Of a stretch of DNA of 64,000 nucleotides, positions 1 through 11,399 are shown one piece after another (position 1 is the first letter of the stretch; each line of letters starts with the position of its first letter). The stretch lies in assembly GCA_951217055.1 (NCBI GenBank), contig OX578276.1, forward strand, positions 156,129,223 to 156,193,222, read 5' to 3'. The stretch comes from Gerris lacustris (lineage: Eukaryota > Arthropoda > Insecta > Hemiptera > Gerridae). The notes below the pieces were generated by a model. That model saw only the letters and a program-made list of their open reading frames with translations, was not told the DNA's origin and ran no database searches. The position numbers and the translations under genes are program-made.

Positions 1-330
1 AGCTAAAAGTCAATGTGCTTGGTAGATAACCTCATTTCTTATTGGCATACATACATAAATAAACACATTTTCCAAGAAAGTAAAAGGTAACAAAAACTCA
101 CAACTTACGGCTTGAAACTCATATTTTTTATTGGAAAGACAGTGTATAAAGTTGTGAGACAGTGCTAATGCCATGTCATGGCCAGATGGACAAAGACGAG
201 TCAGGTGCAATACGCCCCCGCCTTAGTAAATATTGGACTCCCAACTCTCGACGCAAAGAAGTGTATATTACACTAATACGTATTAGACTGATAGGTTTTC
301 TCTTGAAACTATAATGAGATACCAGCAATA
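1..330. other. Non-coding, nothing recognised
   Basis: I see no gene, RNA or repeat structure here that I can support; the only open frame is short and lacks any family resemblance. Confidence 0.5.
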
Positions 331-964
331 TCTACTCTCAGTGGCGGATCTAGGTCTTGCGGGGCCCTGGGCGAGACAAAATGGCGGGGCCCCCTAGGAT
401 AGAGTGGGGATTGCTGATAAAAAACAATAAAGTAACTTAATAATAAACCACTTATAACTTGATCCTATTTTACGGCAATTTCCCTTCACTTAGGGCCAGT
501 GAAACGTTTTTGCTCTCAAAATAATTCAAAACTTTTAAAATAATTACAATTCTGCTCATGATTTTAATCTAACATAGGGGGGTACGGGGGTCCTCCCCCG
601 GAAAATTTTGTAAATATGACCTCTCAAAACAGCGTTTTTATGCATCTCTGAGGTGAAGTTTCTCTTTGAAATCAATTGGTAAAACTGCACTAATTGGCCC
701 AATTATTTCGTACTGTCGGATATACTTAGTTTTCTTTACTATTCTTTTTTACAGGATTTGTCTTTGTTACATATCTCTGTACATTGTCAAACAATTATGG
801 TTAAGTAGTATCTCGATAAATTCAGTGTTTTATTTATTTGTTTTAAAAAATACACAAAATGCCACGTTTTATTAAGAAATGATAGAAGGTTATTGTTAGG
901 TCAGGTCAAAAAAAAAGTACTAAACTCAACCTAAACTTACCATAACCTTCCATACTTTTCCCTA

Positions 965-1547
965 AAATTAAAAATACACTGCCAATTAGTGTGGCACATA
1001 GCTTTCTTGCATCCTATCATGTACTTTATTGTTATATTAACATTAAAGTTTTATTACTTTATTGTTGTATTGTTTATTGTGTAAGATCAATTAACATTTT
1101 TTAGCGATCTTTAACACTTTATAGGGGTGTCGCTGTAGGTTTTACTAAAAAATTGTATTTGAAAAAAATGTTCGTCTCTTTGAATAGATAAGGTTTGATT
1201 TTTTTCCCGACCAAAAATTCCAATTTTAAATTTGAAGTTCACGTTTACGCGAGCGTTGCGCGTGAACGCTTGAACGGATAACGTTGTCCAACGAACTCGA
1301 CCTGAGCATTGGTAAAATAAACATGTCTACCAAATTTCATCAAAATCGGGCAACATTTACTCAAGTTATCGTCGCACGTTACACGATTCGTGGACACACA
1401 GACCGACAGACAGACACGGAACCAAAAATGTTCCCTGATGTCTGAAACGGATTTCTGTCTTGGAATTTTTAAAATCGGAGGCATAAAACTTTTTTGTTCT
1501 CAAAAGTGAACACAATTCTTCCGTTACCTTCGGTAAGCTCGGAAGCA
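965..1547 (-). mobile_element. Family B interspersed element (DINE/HINE-like), copy 1
   Basis: Read on the minus strand it begins with a terminal hairpin (GCTTCCG arm, inner TTACC/GGTAA stem). Next come the conserved 'lysine-rich' block seen in all B copies, a short GTCT-type microsatellite and the gataacttgagtaaa...gaaatttggtagacatg block. It ends in the shared 'actgccaattagtgtggcacatagctt' terminus (965-1000 on +). Other copies occur near 14412, 17215, 21020, 26640, 31441, 45740, 47640 and 61196. Nested in the hAT-like element 339-2100. Confidence 0.7.
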
Positions 1548-1629
1548 AAAATTGAATATATCGAGATGCTACTACCAAAATCGTTTTTGTAATGTAAAAA
1601 GGAACAGTTTGAAAAAGATATAGGTGGTA

Positions 1630-1696
1630 TTTATTTATTGGTATGTATTTATTGGTATGTATTTATTGGTATGTATTTATTTATTGGTATGTATTT
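1630..1696. repeat. Short 14-bp tandem repeat
   Basis: About four tandem copies of a unit reading tatttattggtatg, with a 4-bp tatt expansion in the first and last copies. Confidence 0.8.
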
Positions 1697-2144
1697 ACCC
1701 CACAGAATAAATAACAAAATCGTCATCATTTTGAAAAGGGGGAGGGTGAGAAAACACTAGGACGGTAACTCACTTAATTTTTTATGGAGCGGGGCCCCGC
1801 GGGCTATCTTAAACATAAAAAAAATTAATCTATATTTTATAACTTATTTATTTGATTATTTTTATAGCGAGGGGCCCCGCGAAAATGTAGTTAGGTATTA
1901 GGCTCTATACTATGTAAACTAAATTCGACTGAATTTTATAATTCTAATATTTCATGTTTTGTACATGGCACGGGGCCCCGCGGACATTCTTCACTGTGAA
2001 CTATAAATTTGCCTGTAAAGTATAAGTATTTTATTTTAATTTTCTATAGCGCGGGGCCCTGTGCGGTCGCCCCTCTCGCCCCCCCCTGGATCCGCCCCTG
2101 TCTACACTTAATTGTTTTGGTGACAAAGGTCAAACAGAAAAGAC

Positions 2145-2725
2145 CCAAAGCCTATATAGTCCAGGAGATAGCTTGCAAAAAAGTGTCATTCATCAAGCTT
2201 GAATTTTGTTTGTAAGTTAATCTTTTAGTTTTAGTGCCTTTTAAGAATATGTGGTTGGCTAAGTTTGTCTACTGGACATAGTTTGGCAATAGACATTTGA
2301 AAAATACAAACCGGTGGAGATCGGCTATGTCACTTCCTTTATGGTGGACAATGTGATTTTCATGATCCTGAGTTCAAATTTAGTTAGTAGACTGAAAATC
2401 AAGTTAATGGGGGTTTGTCAGTTGATGGTGAGTTATTCAAATATTACTCCAAATCAAAAGTCACTCATCAAGTGACAAACATCAACTTGATTTTTGTTCC
2501 ACTAATTGATTTTTTACTTCATGCAAATCGTCCCCCATAGAAGGTTGGACATGACCGCTCTCCACAAATTTATTTTTTCAATTGCCTATTGCCAAGCTAT
2601 GTCCCGTATAGACGAACTTAGCCGACCACATATTCTTAAAAGGCACCAAAAGATTGAATTATACATAAAATTTTAGATTGATATTAGTTTTTGAGCACGC
2701 TATTTTCTGGACTACTAGGGGTAGA
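2145..2725. repeat. Long imperfect palindrome (foldback element)
   Basis: The left half (about 2145-2425) and the reverse complement of the right half (about 2440-2725) align over their whole length. For example, 'gccttttaagaatatgtgg' near 2237 matches the complement of 'ccacatattcttaaaaggc' at 2626. The same terminal half, including 'ccacatattcttaaaaggcacc', reappears at 38880-38975, so this is a repeat family, not a unique palindrome. Confidence 0.75.
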
Positions 2726-2933
2726 TTAAATTTTACATTTCTTGTGTTAACTCAAAATTTGAACATATTGAACATTCGAGTTATTCGCTTGAAACGCTTC
2801 CAACGATTAGTACGTTGGGTACTTTAATACTCTCCAGCTAAATAGTCTGTCACTGTATTGAGAGCGTAGTTTGTTTTCAGTTAATTCTATTTTTATTTCT
2901 GTATTTTGTTACAAACTGTCATTGAGTTGATTT

Positions 2934-3090
2934 ATGTTTTTTATAATCTGTCGAAGTATTATTAAGGTGGGTTCTCAGAGCAAGGAAGGGGTAGAGGGAA
3001 CAATACTTCTGGGTAGAACTGGGAAAAGAATCGGGGCCTCAAAAAGTGGTTCATTATACTACACCCCTATACTAAACCTCCCAAGCGGCA
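2934..3090. repeat. Left arm of a distant inverted repeat
   Basis: The stretch around 2975-3086 (ctcagagcaaggaaggggtagagg ... ctaaacctcccaagc, with divergent sites) is the reverse complement of 5750-5834. The two arms bracket the hAT-like element 3292-5589, so the older element may be a foldback that received the hAT insertion. Confidence 0.6.
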
Positions 3091-3559
3091 GTTTGGTAAA
3101 ACAATATCGATATCTCGATAAAAACTCGAAATTTATCTGATATGAATAAGTGATATTTTTCTTACATTTAATATTTATATTTTTAATACAGTTTTCTTTA
3201 TAAATATGTACTTTAATGTTTTTTTGTTAACCATATTAATTATCTAAAGGCAGTTACGTCGTTAATAAACGTGTAACAGTTCCTATATAACCAGGGCCGG
3301 ATTTTCAATTTTCGGGCACCCCCGCGAAAAACTCCAATGGGCCCCCAACCTACCCAGGCCAGGTCCTATTCAGAAGGGGAGGGGGGGGGGGGGGGAAGGA
3401 GTTTACTGGTTAGTGTAGAATGGGAGTCCTACACTATCGGTGAGCCTCGTGATGGGCAAAGAAAGTAAGAAAGCTACACACTACAACCTTATTTTACACG
3501 CACCGCATTCATTCTTCATCTCTAATTCGCATTTGAACTACCTCGCCAAAGTTGACCGA

Positions 3560-4090
3560 TGTAGAAGACATGTTTATTTTAGCAACGCTCGCGTAAACGT
3601 TCAAATGTAAAATTGAAATTTTTGGACGGGAAAAATTAACTTATTCTATTCAATGAGACATACAACTTTTTTAAATTATTTTTTTTTTTTTTAGTTAAAT
3701 CAACACCGATACTGCTATGAAGTGTTAATGGTCGCTAAATTTATAAAGCGGACCTAAACTGTTTAAAATAGAGAAAACTACGTTTTAACCGATATCTTAC
3801 GTTCTAACGTAACGATTTTTATAACACGTCGTACACAAAGTAATGTAAAGTAAAATTGAACAGGCATGTAAAATTTCAACCTGATACAAGCAGACGTTTT
3901 TGAATAGGGAAGAGATATATTTTATAATATTTTAAATTAGTAGGCCGGGTAGAGGAAAACAGCCCTGTTTCCCACGAACTACCACCTTCCTTTTTAACTA
4001 TATCAACTCATCATGATTATGATTAATTTTTTCTCAATATTCAATACATAAGTATTTATTGCAAGGCACTCGCTTCAATGATGCAAACAA
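3560..4090 (+). mobile_element. Family A interspersed element, degenerate copy
   Basis: The order of blocks (ctcgcgtaaacg, gacgggaaaa, tctattcaatgagac, agtgttaatggtcgctaaa, gcggacctaaa, accgatatcttacgttctaacgtaacgatt, caatgatg at the end) matches the better preserved copies at 13572 and 15736. The hairpin terminus and the GTCT microsatellite are missing at the left. Confidence 0.6.
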
Positions 4091-4402
4091 TGTTTTTCTC
4101 TTAATTTTGTCTTAACTCCGCTAGGTACAAACAGTTAATTACTATTAATTTTGTCTCTTTTCTAACTGCGCCATGTATAAGTAGTTAGCATCGTATACTT
4201 AGTAGTGTGAATTTATAATTTGTATATTTAATGAAAAGCGTAAGGAACTTCGTTCCTAACGGGTGTCCTGCGACGCCACACGTATATTTTTTTTTAAAAA
4301 AGTGTTACGTTTTGTTTAAAAGTTGTGTCAACATGTTATATAAAGATGTAAGTTAAAAGTTAATGTAGATATAAGAAATAAAATTTTAAAAATCTTTTAG
4401 GC

Positions 4403-4430
4403 CTGAAGATGCCTCAAAGGAGGTGAAATA
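4403..4430 (+). other. Hammerhead-ribozyme-like motif, degenerate
   Basis: The sequence shows CTGAAGA, then a stem with CCTC/GAGG arms and AAAG loop, then GAAATA. This is the order of the hammerhead catalytic core (CUGANGA, helix II, GAAA), with an extra base after CUGANGA and no clear cleavage-site GUC. It matches the same layout at 23811 and 32110, which suggests a shared repeat family. Activity is not claimed. Confidence 0.35.
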
Positions 4431-5222
4431 TAGCCAAAAACGGATTGACTTTGGAGTTATTAATGCCCTAAAGACCTAAATAAGAATCATAAGCATAGTA
4501 TGGAAATGAAGGGTAACATACTGCGAATATCTCTCAAATAAATAATAATGCAATTTACCTCCTCACAACAACTACAATATTATACTGGGTGTCCTATAAC
4601 TATTCCCTTTTCATATTAACTTTTGTAATATTTCAAATAAAAATTTTTTCAAGCTTATCCGAAAAAGGGGTCTTAAATTTTTTTCGTTAGTCCTTTTCGA
4701 AGATACCTATTTTATCGTTTAGGTAAAAAAGAAACTGAGCTGATTTGGTTATTATGTATAATGGCCAGATATATGTATTATATATCAGGGCCGCTGAGAG
4801 GATTTTCGGGACCCAGGGCAAGTTAGCATCTGGACCCCTTTAAACAAACAACGGCTGGGGGTCCGGGGGTACTCCTCCGGAGAATTTTTTAAAATTTAAG
4901 TGCAAAAAGATGAGTTTTAAGGATTTCTGATGGCAAGTTTGTCCTTACAGGAAAAGAGGTTTGGCGCGGGGACGAATTTTGAAGTTTAATAAGGTGGGCT
5001 AAAAAACACAAATAATTAAGTTGTTTTGTAGCTAAAAAGTGTAAAATTTATTGATATCAGTTAATATGATTTGTCAGTCAGTTTCTCTCCTTTAAATTAG
5101 CATTGACCTTATTGAATGAGGTGAAAACATCACAAAAATCTAAGTAACTAAATGAAACAAAAAATTTCAAACTTCCGTTTGTACTCATGACATGTTAGGA
5201 AAAATTTTAAGTTTATCACAAT

Positions 5223-5467
5223 CAGTGGCGAACCTAGGGCAGTGGGCCCTTTGCCAAAAAAAAATATAATTGAAACATTTGGTTCAGCACTGATGGGGCC
5301 CCCTGACAAAGGTATATGAGTATAATTCCAGTTTAGATTTAATTATACTCTAAAGGGGCCCCATCGACATTGCGGTACAAATATAATAGTTTCATTTTTT
5401 TTTTTTATTTGTGGGCCCCCTGGCACCGGGGACATGCCCGCAATTTGGGCCCATAGCTACGCCACTG
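5223..5467. mobile_element. Small hAT MITE, 245 bp
   Basis: Ends read CAGTGGCG in both directions and are flanked by a perfect 8-bp duplication, ATCACAAT at 5215-5222 and 5468-5475. Closely related in build to the 260-bp element at 59618-59877. Nested in the hAT-like element 3292-5589. Confidence 0.85.
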
Positions 5468-5589
5468 ATCACAATATCCTTCTTGCCTTTTTTGTTGCAA
5501 AAAAAAACCTTCTACATCTCTGACTGGGCCCCCCAGGACCGTGGGCCCCCCCGCACCGCGGGGGCTGGCGGTAGCTATATCCGGCCCTG

Positions 5590-6529
5590 TATATAACCAA
5601 TAGCAATCTTCTTTGAGTGGGGTATCAAATAAATGTCACTGATAAGGATTTGTTGACTACCGTCTGTGGGGACAGAAAGACAAGGAATAGACCAATAAGA
5701 CAAGGACCAGTGACAAAGTGATGACTTTAGTTCGGATTCAGCTCGCTTGGGAGGTTTAGTATAGGGGGAGAGCATAATGAACCACTTTTCAAATCGGATT
5801 TTTCCCTCTACCCCTTCCTTGCTCTGAGATTTATATTTTTATAATCTCTCAAAGTGTTATTAAGGTGGGTTCACAGCAAGCGGGCCTCCGCTCCAAAGCA
5901 ACTTTTTTGCGGAGCCGCTTTAAAACCTGAATAAAACCTTTACTTCAAATCCTCATCTATTTTTTATGATTTTGTTTTTATTTTGAACCTATTATTTTAG
6001 CTCAAAAGTAATTATTTTGTTTTAATAATGACATTATATGTATTATTTAACATCCTTGTCCTTACCTTATTTTTTATGGGTCTTAAAAAACGTTAGCTGG
6101 AACTGTGGGAGATCTTGCCTGGATATCTGGGAGGTTGTTGTAATGCATGCTAGTCAGGTAGTGTGTATCCGTGACCTTACCAAGTTCAGGTGAACTCTTC
6201 TCTGAGAAGAGAAAGCCTACTAGACCAGTTTGAGTTTTAAGGTATCACGTTACCTGATATTTCTTCTCTCTCCACTCCTTCTCTAGACTCTACACTATTC
6301 TAACTATGTAGAGAACTAGAGAAACTTTAAAAAAAAAAAAAATTAAGAAGATTGATGCACTTATGTGTGAGAGAGCTACCATAAAGTTTTTAACTCAAAC
6401 TTAACAAAAACAGTGCGGCCTAGACTCATTTAAAGATTAGATTTACAGATAGGAGGTATAGTCAGTATTAAGAAGGGGGTCGACTCTAAAGTCCGAGCTA
6501 TAGTTACACATTCTTTTCCTTCTTTTCAA
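5590..6529. other. Non-coding DNA with right arm of the distant inverted repeat
   Basis: 5750-5834 is the inverted partner of 2975-3086. At 5877-5932 there is a GC-rich potential stem (AAGCGG...CCGCTTT). Otherwise AT-rich with no supported gene. Confidence 0.45.
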
Positions 6530-6925
6530 CGCCTCTAAAATGATATAATATAACATGTCATGAAGACTAAAAACTTTATCTTTAGCCGTCTACCATTTTG
6601 AAAATACTAAATCTGAAATTTTAATAATAACATATTCTTATCCTACTCTTCAAGGCATTTAAAACCATGTATAACTTGTCAAGTGGACTAAAAACTTTTT
6701 TTTATTCTTCCACCATATTGGCCGCCATTTTGAAAAATTATAATTTTAAATTTGCAAAAACTATAAAATTGTCAAAAATAATAAGATGTAACTTTGTGTT
6801 AAATTTTCTTCGGATCGGTTCATTTTTACAACAGTTATCGTCAGACTAACAAACACACGAACAAACAAACACGAACCTTTCAAAGCCCAAGCCTCTGAAG
6901 TAAAGAACTCACTACGCTCGTTCAA
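6530..6925 (-). mobile_element. Family G interspersed element, degenerate copy
   Basis: Read on the minus strand it starts with the terminal GAAC...GTTC hairpin (gaactcactacgctcgttc on + at about 6905-6923). A TTTG/TGTT-type tract, the taactg...gaaatt block and 'caaaatggcggccaatatgg' (complement at 6717-6737) follow. This is the same order as the long copy at 61868-62990, in opposite orientation. Confidence 0.6.
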
Positions 6926-7139
6926 CCATACTCTACAACCCTACATCACACTCAACCATAAACTAAATAATATGTTATCAATCCGCATCGTTTACATTAG
7001 TGTAGCTAGGTGCACTACTCTTCCTAGCTGCTCCACCAGTGTAAACCAGGCTACAACTAATATAATTTAATCTTAAATGCCAAGGTAATTTAAAAAAATT
7101 AATAAATAATAATAACAGAATAGATGTTTAACATTTTAG

Positions 7140-8255
7140 TGGTAAAATGTTTAATAACTTAAGATTTGCTGACGATATCTTGTTATTAGCATCAGATACG
7201 CTTGAAGTTAAGAGGATGTTAGACGAGTTAATGGATGTATATGTAAGAAATATGGTCTAACAATTAATTGGTCCAAAACAAAAGTCATGGCTAAGGAAAG
7301 TAAAGATCCACAAATACTAGTGGAAGGTATAGTAGAGAATGTAACTGAGTATATATACAAATTGGTGGGTCTTGGGCAAGTAGTATGACCCCTGAATACC
7401 CAACCGGGCGGTGGTTCGGCGGAAGTAGGTGCGAAGGTGGACTGTATATAGGTGAAATAGGTGTAGGAAATAACATATAAGAGATAGATACTAATAATTA
7501 ATAATATAGCATGAAACCTAGGAGATATAAGAATAAAATAGTTGGGCTCACCTAGGTTTCCTTGTTTTATGTGGCGGGGCCGATTCCAGAAGTGGTTCAC
7601 TGTCTAACGGACTTAAATATGTGGCGAAATAATAACTAAAATAAATGATAAATTAAATTGTAAGGAACTTTTATAATAAGCGGTGGCGGCGAGATGGCGG
7701 AAACATAATAAGGCGGATGATGATGTTGTAGTTAGCGAGGTAAATAGAAGAATTAGACTTGGATGGAGGAAGTATTGGGCATTGAGCAAAATATTTAAAG
7801 GAATTGTCTAGCTCAGTACCAAGAGTAAAACGTTGCAGAGCTCTGTTTTCCCTACTGTGCTGTATGGATGTCAGACTTGGTCCCTCAACCAGAAAATGGA
7901 TCAAAGATTGGTATCAGCACAGTACAGCATGCTCAGAGCGATGCAAGGAATAACTAGGAGTGAAAGAATTAGAAACAGGAAGATAATTATGAAGAGTGGA
8001 ACCAAGAGTATAATTTTGAATGATTCAAGCACATACATTAAAATGGAAATGGGCTGGGCATGTGTATAGAATGAAGACAGACAGATGGGCAAGAATGGCA
8101 ACAGAATGGACTCCGTACGGCTGTAAGAGAAACAGAGGAAGACCAGCTAGAAGATGGTCAGACGAGTTCGTGGAAAGAATGGGAGGAGTATGGAACAGAA
8201 CAGCCATGGAAAGGCAAGCGTGGAAGAAGGCAATATCTTTGCATCTGAGTGATTA
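7140..8255 (+). pseudogene. Non-LTR retrotransposon reverse transcriptase, broken
   Basis: Conceptual translation near 7163 gives LRFADDILLLAS, the RT catalytic FADD/YADD block. It is followed by an in-frame stop and a YIYKLVGLGQ-like stretch that ends at about 7385. After some 340 bp of unrelated sequence, RT thumb and C-terminal text resumes: EVNRRIRLGWRKYWALSK (7733-7786), LYGCQTWSLNQKM (7860-7898), then in another frame KWKWAGHVYRMK and RGRPARRWSDE up to a stop at 8255. Those blocks are typical of RTE/I-type insect non-LTR elements. Frameshifts, stops and an internal insertion make it a dead copy; the endonuclease domain and 5' end are absent. Confidence 0.8.
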
Positions 8256-8836
8256 AATTAAATTGTTAACCCCTAATAAGGAGGCTTTTGCTTCAAACCC
8301 AAGTGACAATAAAGCTATTATTATAGTTGTTAGAATTGACTAGGACTAGAGAAAGGATTAGGGATGAGTATAATGTTAAAGTACGTTTCCACTGAGGCAC
8401 CTACGAGCAACATGTAGCTACACGTGTTTTTATTGCTAGATGTTGCCGTGCGTCAAGTCGAATGTCGCCCAAGAATCTGTTGCCAGTTGTCACTTGCTTC
8501 TTGTTGCCGTTGTTTGCACCACGAGGCAAAAGCATTTCAACACCCATTTGCCAGTAGTGTGCGTCATGTCATCAGAATCAGTGGATTCTGTTGCTTATTT
8601 GATCCTCGTAAATGGCAATAAAAGAAGATAACGGAAAAAGCATAGTTGGTTGATCAGAGATTTATTTGTTAAAAGTAGTGAAAATTGCAAGGAATGTTTC
8701 TTATAACTTATTCCAAAATATGGTAGTTTGTTCAAAAATTGCACACGCAAGAGCAGGCAGGATTTTGACTGCCCAGTCGAAAAGATCACGTCTTGGATAA
8801 AAACGTTTGTCTTGGAATGTCATCATCCTTTTTGTA

Positions 8837-9160
8837 TACTACGTTTTTAAATTTTCTGTCCTAAATCATAAATTTAAAACTTGTCAAAATGAAGATTGTA
8901 AATATGGGACATGGCAAAACAAATAAAATAACTTGCGGATTTTTTCCGAACTAACTTTCCGTACAGCAAAATTTGCTGAAAGCTAATTAAATTCTGCTGA
9001 AAGATGGCTAAAAGTATTAAAATAATGCATTGTCATCGTGTTGTGAGCTATGCAAAAAGTTTAAAATTTCTAGCTATTCGGGAAGTTAGTTAGAAATCGA
9101 TTGCCAGATTTGTACCGGACAAACAAACAAACAAGAAAGCAAGCTAATAAAAACGTAGTA
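8837..9160 (-). mobile_element. Family C MITE, copy 1
   Basis: Bounded by TACTACGTTTTTA at the left and its complement AAAAACGTAGTA at the right. The right end carries the (CAAA)n tract, and the body includes ccgaactaactttccgtacagcaaaatttgctg. Copies in the other orientation lie at 28582-30351 (interrupted) and 49641-49952. Confidence 0.75.
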
Positions 9161-9490
9161 AAAATGTCAGGAGACTATAAGCAAACCATTTCTCTTTTTT
9201 AGGAGATGAGCCACTCTTTGGTTTAGTAATTCTTTTGTCCCAATGAAAAGTCCTCAAATTCATGCTTTTCTTTTTTATTCTACTGTACATTCGTAATTGG
9301 ATGCAAGTAGTTATAGTTAGTCACTTTTCACGTTTATGTGAAGCACTTGTGTTGTTCCACAACCGGTGGAGGGGGGAGTCATCAATACATAATGTTGTTT
9401 TCTTTGAATTCCACTTCATGTTGCCCGATTTCTGCCGCACTCATGCACTACCTCTCGTACACAGGCAACATCGTACGACACGCTGATTCG

Positions 9491-10040
9491 TGCTGCTTCG
9501 CTTGAACTCCTTTACGACACGCTGATTTTTTGTCGCTCAGCAGTGCATTCGTCTAACGACATGGAGCAACCTGTGGCATACTTCATTGTTTCTTGATACA
9601 TGTCGCAGCGTGCTGCTTCGCTTGAACTCCTTTACGACACGCTGATTTTTTGTCGCTCAGCAGTGCATTCGTCTAACGACATGGAGCAACCTGTGGCATA
9701 CTTTATTGTTTCTTGATACATGTCGCAGCGTGCTGCTTCGCTTGAACTCCTTTACGACTCGCTGATTTTTTGTCGCTCAGCAGTGCATTCGTCTAACGAC
9801 ATGGAGCAACCTGTGGCATACTTCATTGTTTCTTGATACATGTCGCAGCGTGCTGCTTCGCTTGAACTCCTTTACGACACGCTGATTTTTTGTCGCTCAG
9901 CAGTGCATTCGTCTAACGACATGGAGCAACCTGTGGCATACTTCATTGTTTCTTGATACATGTCGCAGCGTGCTGCTTCGCTTGAACTCCTTTACGACTC
10001 GCTGATTTTTTGTCGCTCAGTAGCGTATTCGTCTGGAGAC
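9491..10040 (+). repeat. 120-bp tandem repeat array
   Basis: Four near-identical 120-bp units begin at 9491, 9611, 9731 and 9851 (tgctgcttcgcttgaactcc at each start), with a fifth at 9971 that diverges after about 70 bp. Units differ at only a few sites (for example tttacgacac versus tttacgactc), alternating between copies. No open frame runs through the units. Confidence 0.95.
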
Positions 10041-10183
10041 ACGGAGTAGGGAGCAATATGTGGCATGCGTCATTTTGTTACTTGCTGCATGTTGCAGCGT
10101 GTTGCTTGGCTGAAATTCTCCTTGGTGCATTCGTCAGTGCCGCATGCTACCTGTTGCTTGTTGTTGCCTCAGTCGAAACGTAA

Positions 10184-10800
10184 CTTCCAACTAAAAGGAA
10201 ACCTACTTCTCTAGAATAGTGTTAGTCACGTGTGAATATATGCAGTTGTGCAGTGTCGTTGTGTCTACTTCCTTGTGATTTCCTGGTATAATTGCACGTA
10301 AATTACTTGCATGTAGAATCGATAATTATCCATTTACTTACCTCACAGCTCAAGCAAGTTATTTTAATTTTTAAACATTGTTAACAGGAAAAGAATATAC
10401 TTTAAACAAGATAAAGAATTTTGTTGTATTAATTTAAAATATAAGTTAGTCAAAAAATAAATAATATAGATGTAATGTAACTCATCTTTGCAATAAACAT
10501 GATTACTAAATGTTAAATTTTGAACCTTTATCCACTCAAAACGTGTAATAATTACTAAAACAATAAAGATAGAATTGAACTATTATTAACAAACTTAAGT
10601 AAACAAGTATTAGTCCTGAAAATTACGCTACACCATATTATAATACTATAAAAATATTGATAAATCTGCACTGTTTGGCGCATCCATTTAATTGTCCGAT
10701 TTACTTATGATTATTTTTTTTTTTTTTAAACTATTCCTTTCTTTATTATATAAACGATTCCAGTTGTAACATCTCAATAAATTCAATAATTTTTTTAAAT
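10184..10800. other. AT-rich non-coding stretch
   Basis: I see no gene or structured repeat here beyond A/T-rich low-complexity sequence. Confidence 0.5.
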
Positions 10801-10801
10801 G

Positions 10802-11222
10802 ATAATTATAATTTGATTTAAATTAAAATTTAATCTTTCCGTAGTAAGAATACTACCTAAAACTTAAAAAAATGAATTTCTAATTGATTGTAACTAAGTA
10901 CAGGTACTAAAATGAGTACTTTATAATTATAAGCGTTAATTCTCGGTGTAGTTCTATTGCCGTGAATATTGGCTTGCTAGATTTGTAGAAATGGATTCCG
11001 GACTTGGTATCGGTAACGACTGAGAAAATCATTCTCCAGTATAGCTCAGTTGGTAAGAACGCCTGTAACGGATATATAGGAGGCTCGTGGTTCAAGTCCC
11101 GGTGCTGGGGTCTATTTTCCTCTGTATGTCTCCCGTAGTGGCCGTAGTTAATAATAATTATAATTTGATTTTAATTAAAATTTAATCTCTCCGTAGTAAG
11201 AATACTACCTAAAACTTAAAAA
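10802..11222. repeat. Pair of ~69-bp direct repeats bracketing a tRNA-like sequence
   Basis: The stretch 10802-10870 (ataattataatttgatt ... ccgtagtaagaatactacc ... aaaacttaaa) recurs at 11154-11222 with a few differences. Between them sit about 280 bp containing the tRNA-like sequence at 11035-11110. Confidence 0.8.
11035..11110 (+). pseudogene. tRNA-like sequence (pseudo-tRNA or SINE head)
   Basis: A 7-bp acceptor stem can be formed (TCCAGTA with TGCTGGG, two wobbles). T8-A9 precedes a D-arm with TAGCTCAGTTGGTA (A box), and GGTTCAAGTCC matches the B box/TPsiC loop. The anticodon arm does not fold: GCCT and AGGC can pair only across a 16-nt loop. This is a tRNA-derived sequence, probably not a working tRNA. 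Confidence 0.5.
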
Positions 11223-11399
11223 TTAAATAATATTTTTTAATACGTAGTTTAGGTCGAAAAGTACAAACCTTAACCTAAACTGACCATAACCTTCCTTATT
11301 TTCGTTAGAAATTGTTACTTCATGTATTTTTTAGAAATAGACACTTAATATACTTTACTTTCTCACATAAAGAGAAAGTATTGTGATAGCGCGAAAATA

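Larger units (their letters stand above)
339..2100. mobile_element. hAT-like non-autonomous element
   Basis: Termini form an imperfect inverted repeat: the left end starts CAGTGGCGGATCTAGG and the reverse complement of the right end starts CAGGGGCGGATCCAGG (14 of 16). It is flanked by 8-bp direct repeats, TCTACTCT at 331-338 and TCTACACT at 2101-2108 (7 of 8), the duplication length typical of hAT transposons. No transposase is visible. A family B element (about 965-1547) and a 14-bp tandem repeat (1630-1696) lie inside. Four GC-rich palindromic words related to GCGGGGCCCCGC occur near 1789, 1868, 1970 and 2049 in an otherwise AT-rich body. Confidence 0.75.
3292..5589. mobile_element. hAT-like element with perfect 8-bp duplication
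   Basis: Both ends read CAGGGCCGGAT inward, and the flanks are a perfect direct repeat TATATAAC at 3284-3291 and 5590-5597. No transposase is seen. It encloses a degenerate family A element (about 3560-4090), a hammerhead-like motif (4403-4430), another CAGGGCCGC-type end at 4786 that has no partner I can find, and a complete small hAT MITE at 5223-5467. Multiple rounds of insertion are therefore visible. Confidence 0.8.
8382..10183. mobile_element. TIR element carrying 120-bp tandem repeats
   Basis: The left end (from about 8382, ACGTTTCCACTGAGGCA) and the reverse complement of the right end (to about 10183, ACGTTTCGACTGAGGCA) form a roughly 35-bp imperfect TIR that continues as AGCAACA...GTAG. 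I see no clear target duplication and no transposase. Inside are a family C element (8837-9160) and a 120-bp tandem array (9491-10040). The superfamily is unresolved. Confidence 0.65.

Noticed and set aside
9484..10040. 120-bp tandem repeats as a CRISPR array
   Set aside because: No short repeat/unique spacer layout; whole units repeat, in a eukaryotic transposon context.
11035..11110. Functional tRNA gene
   Set aside because: Acceptor and TPsiC parts fit but the anticodon arm does not form.
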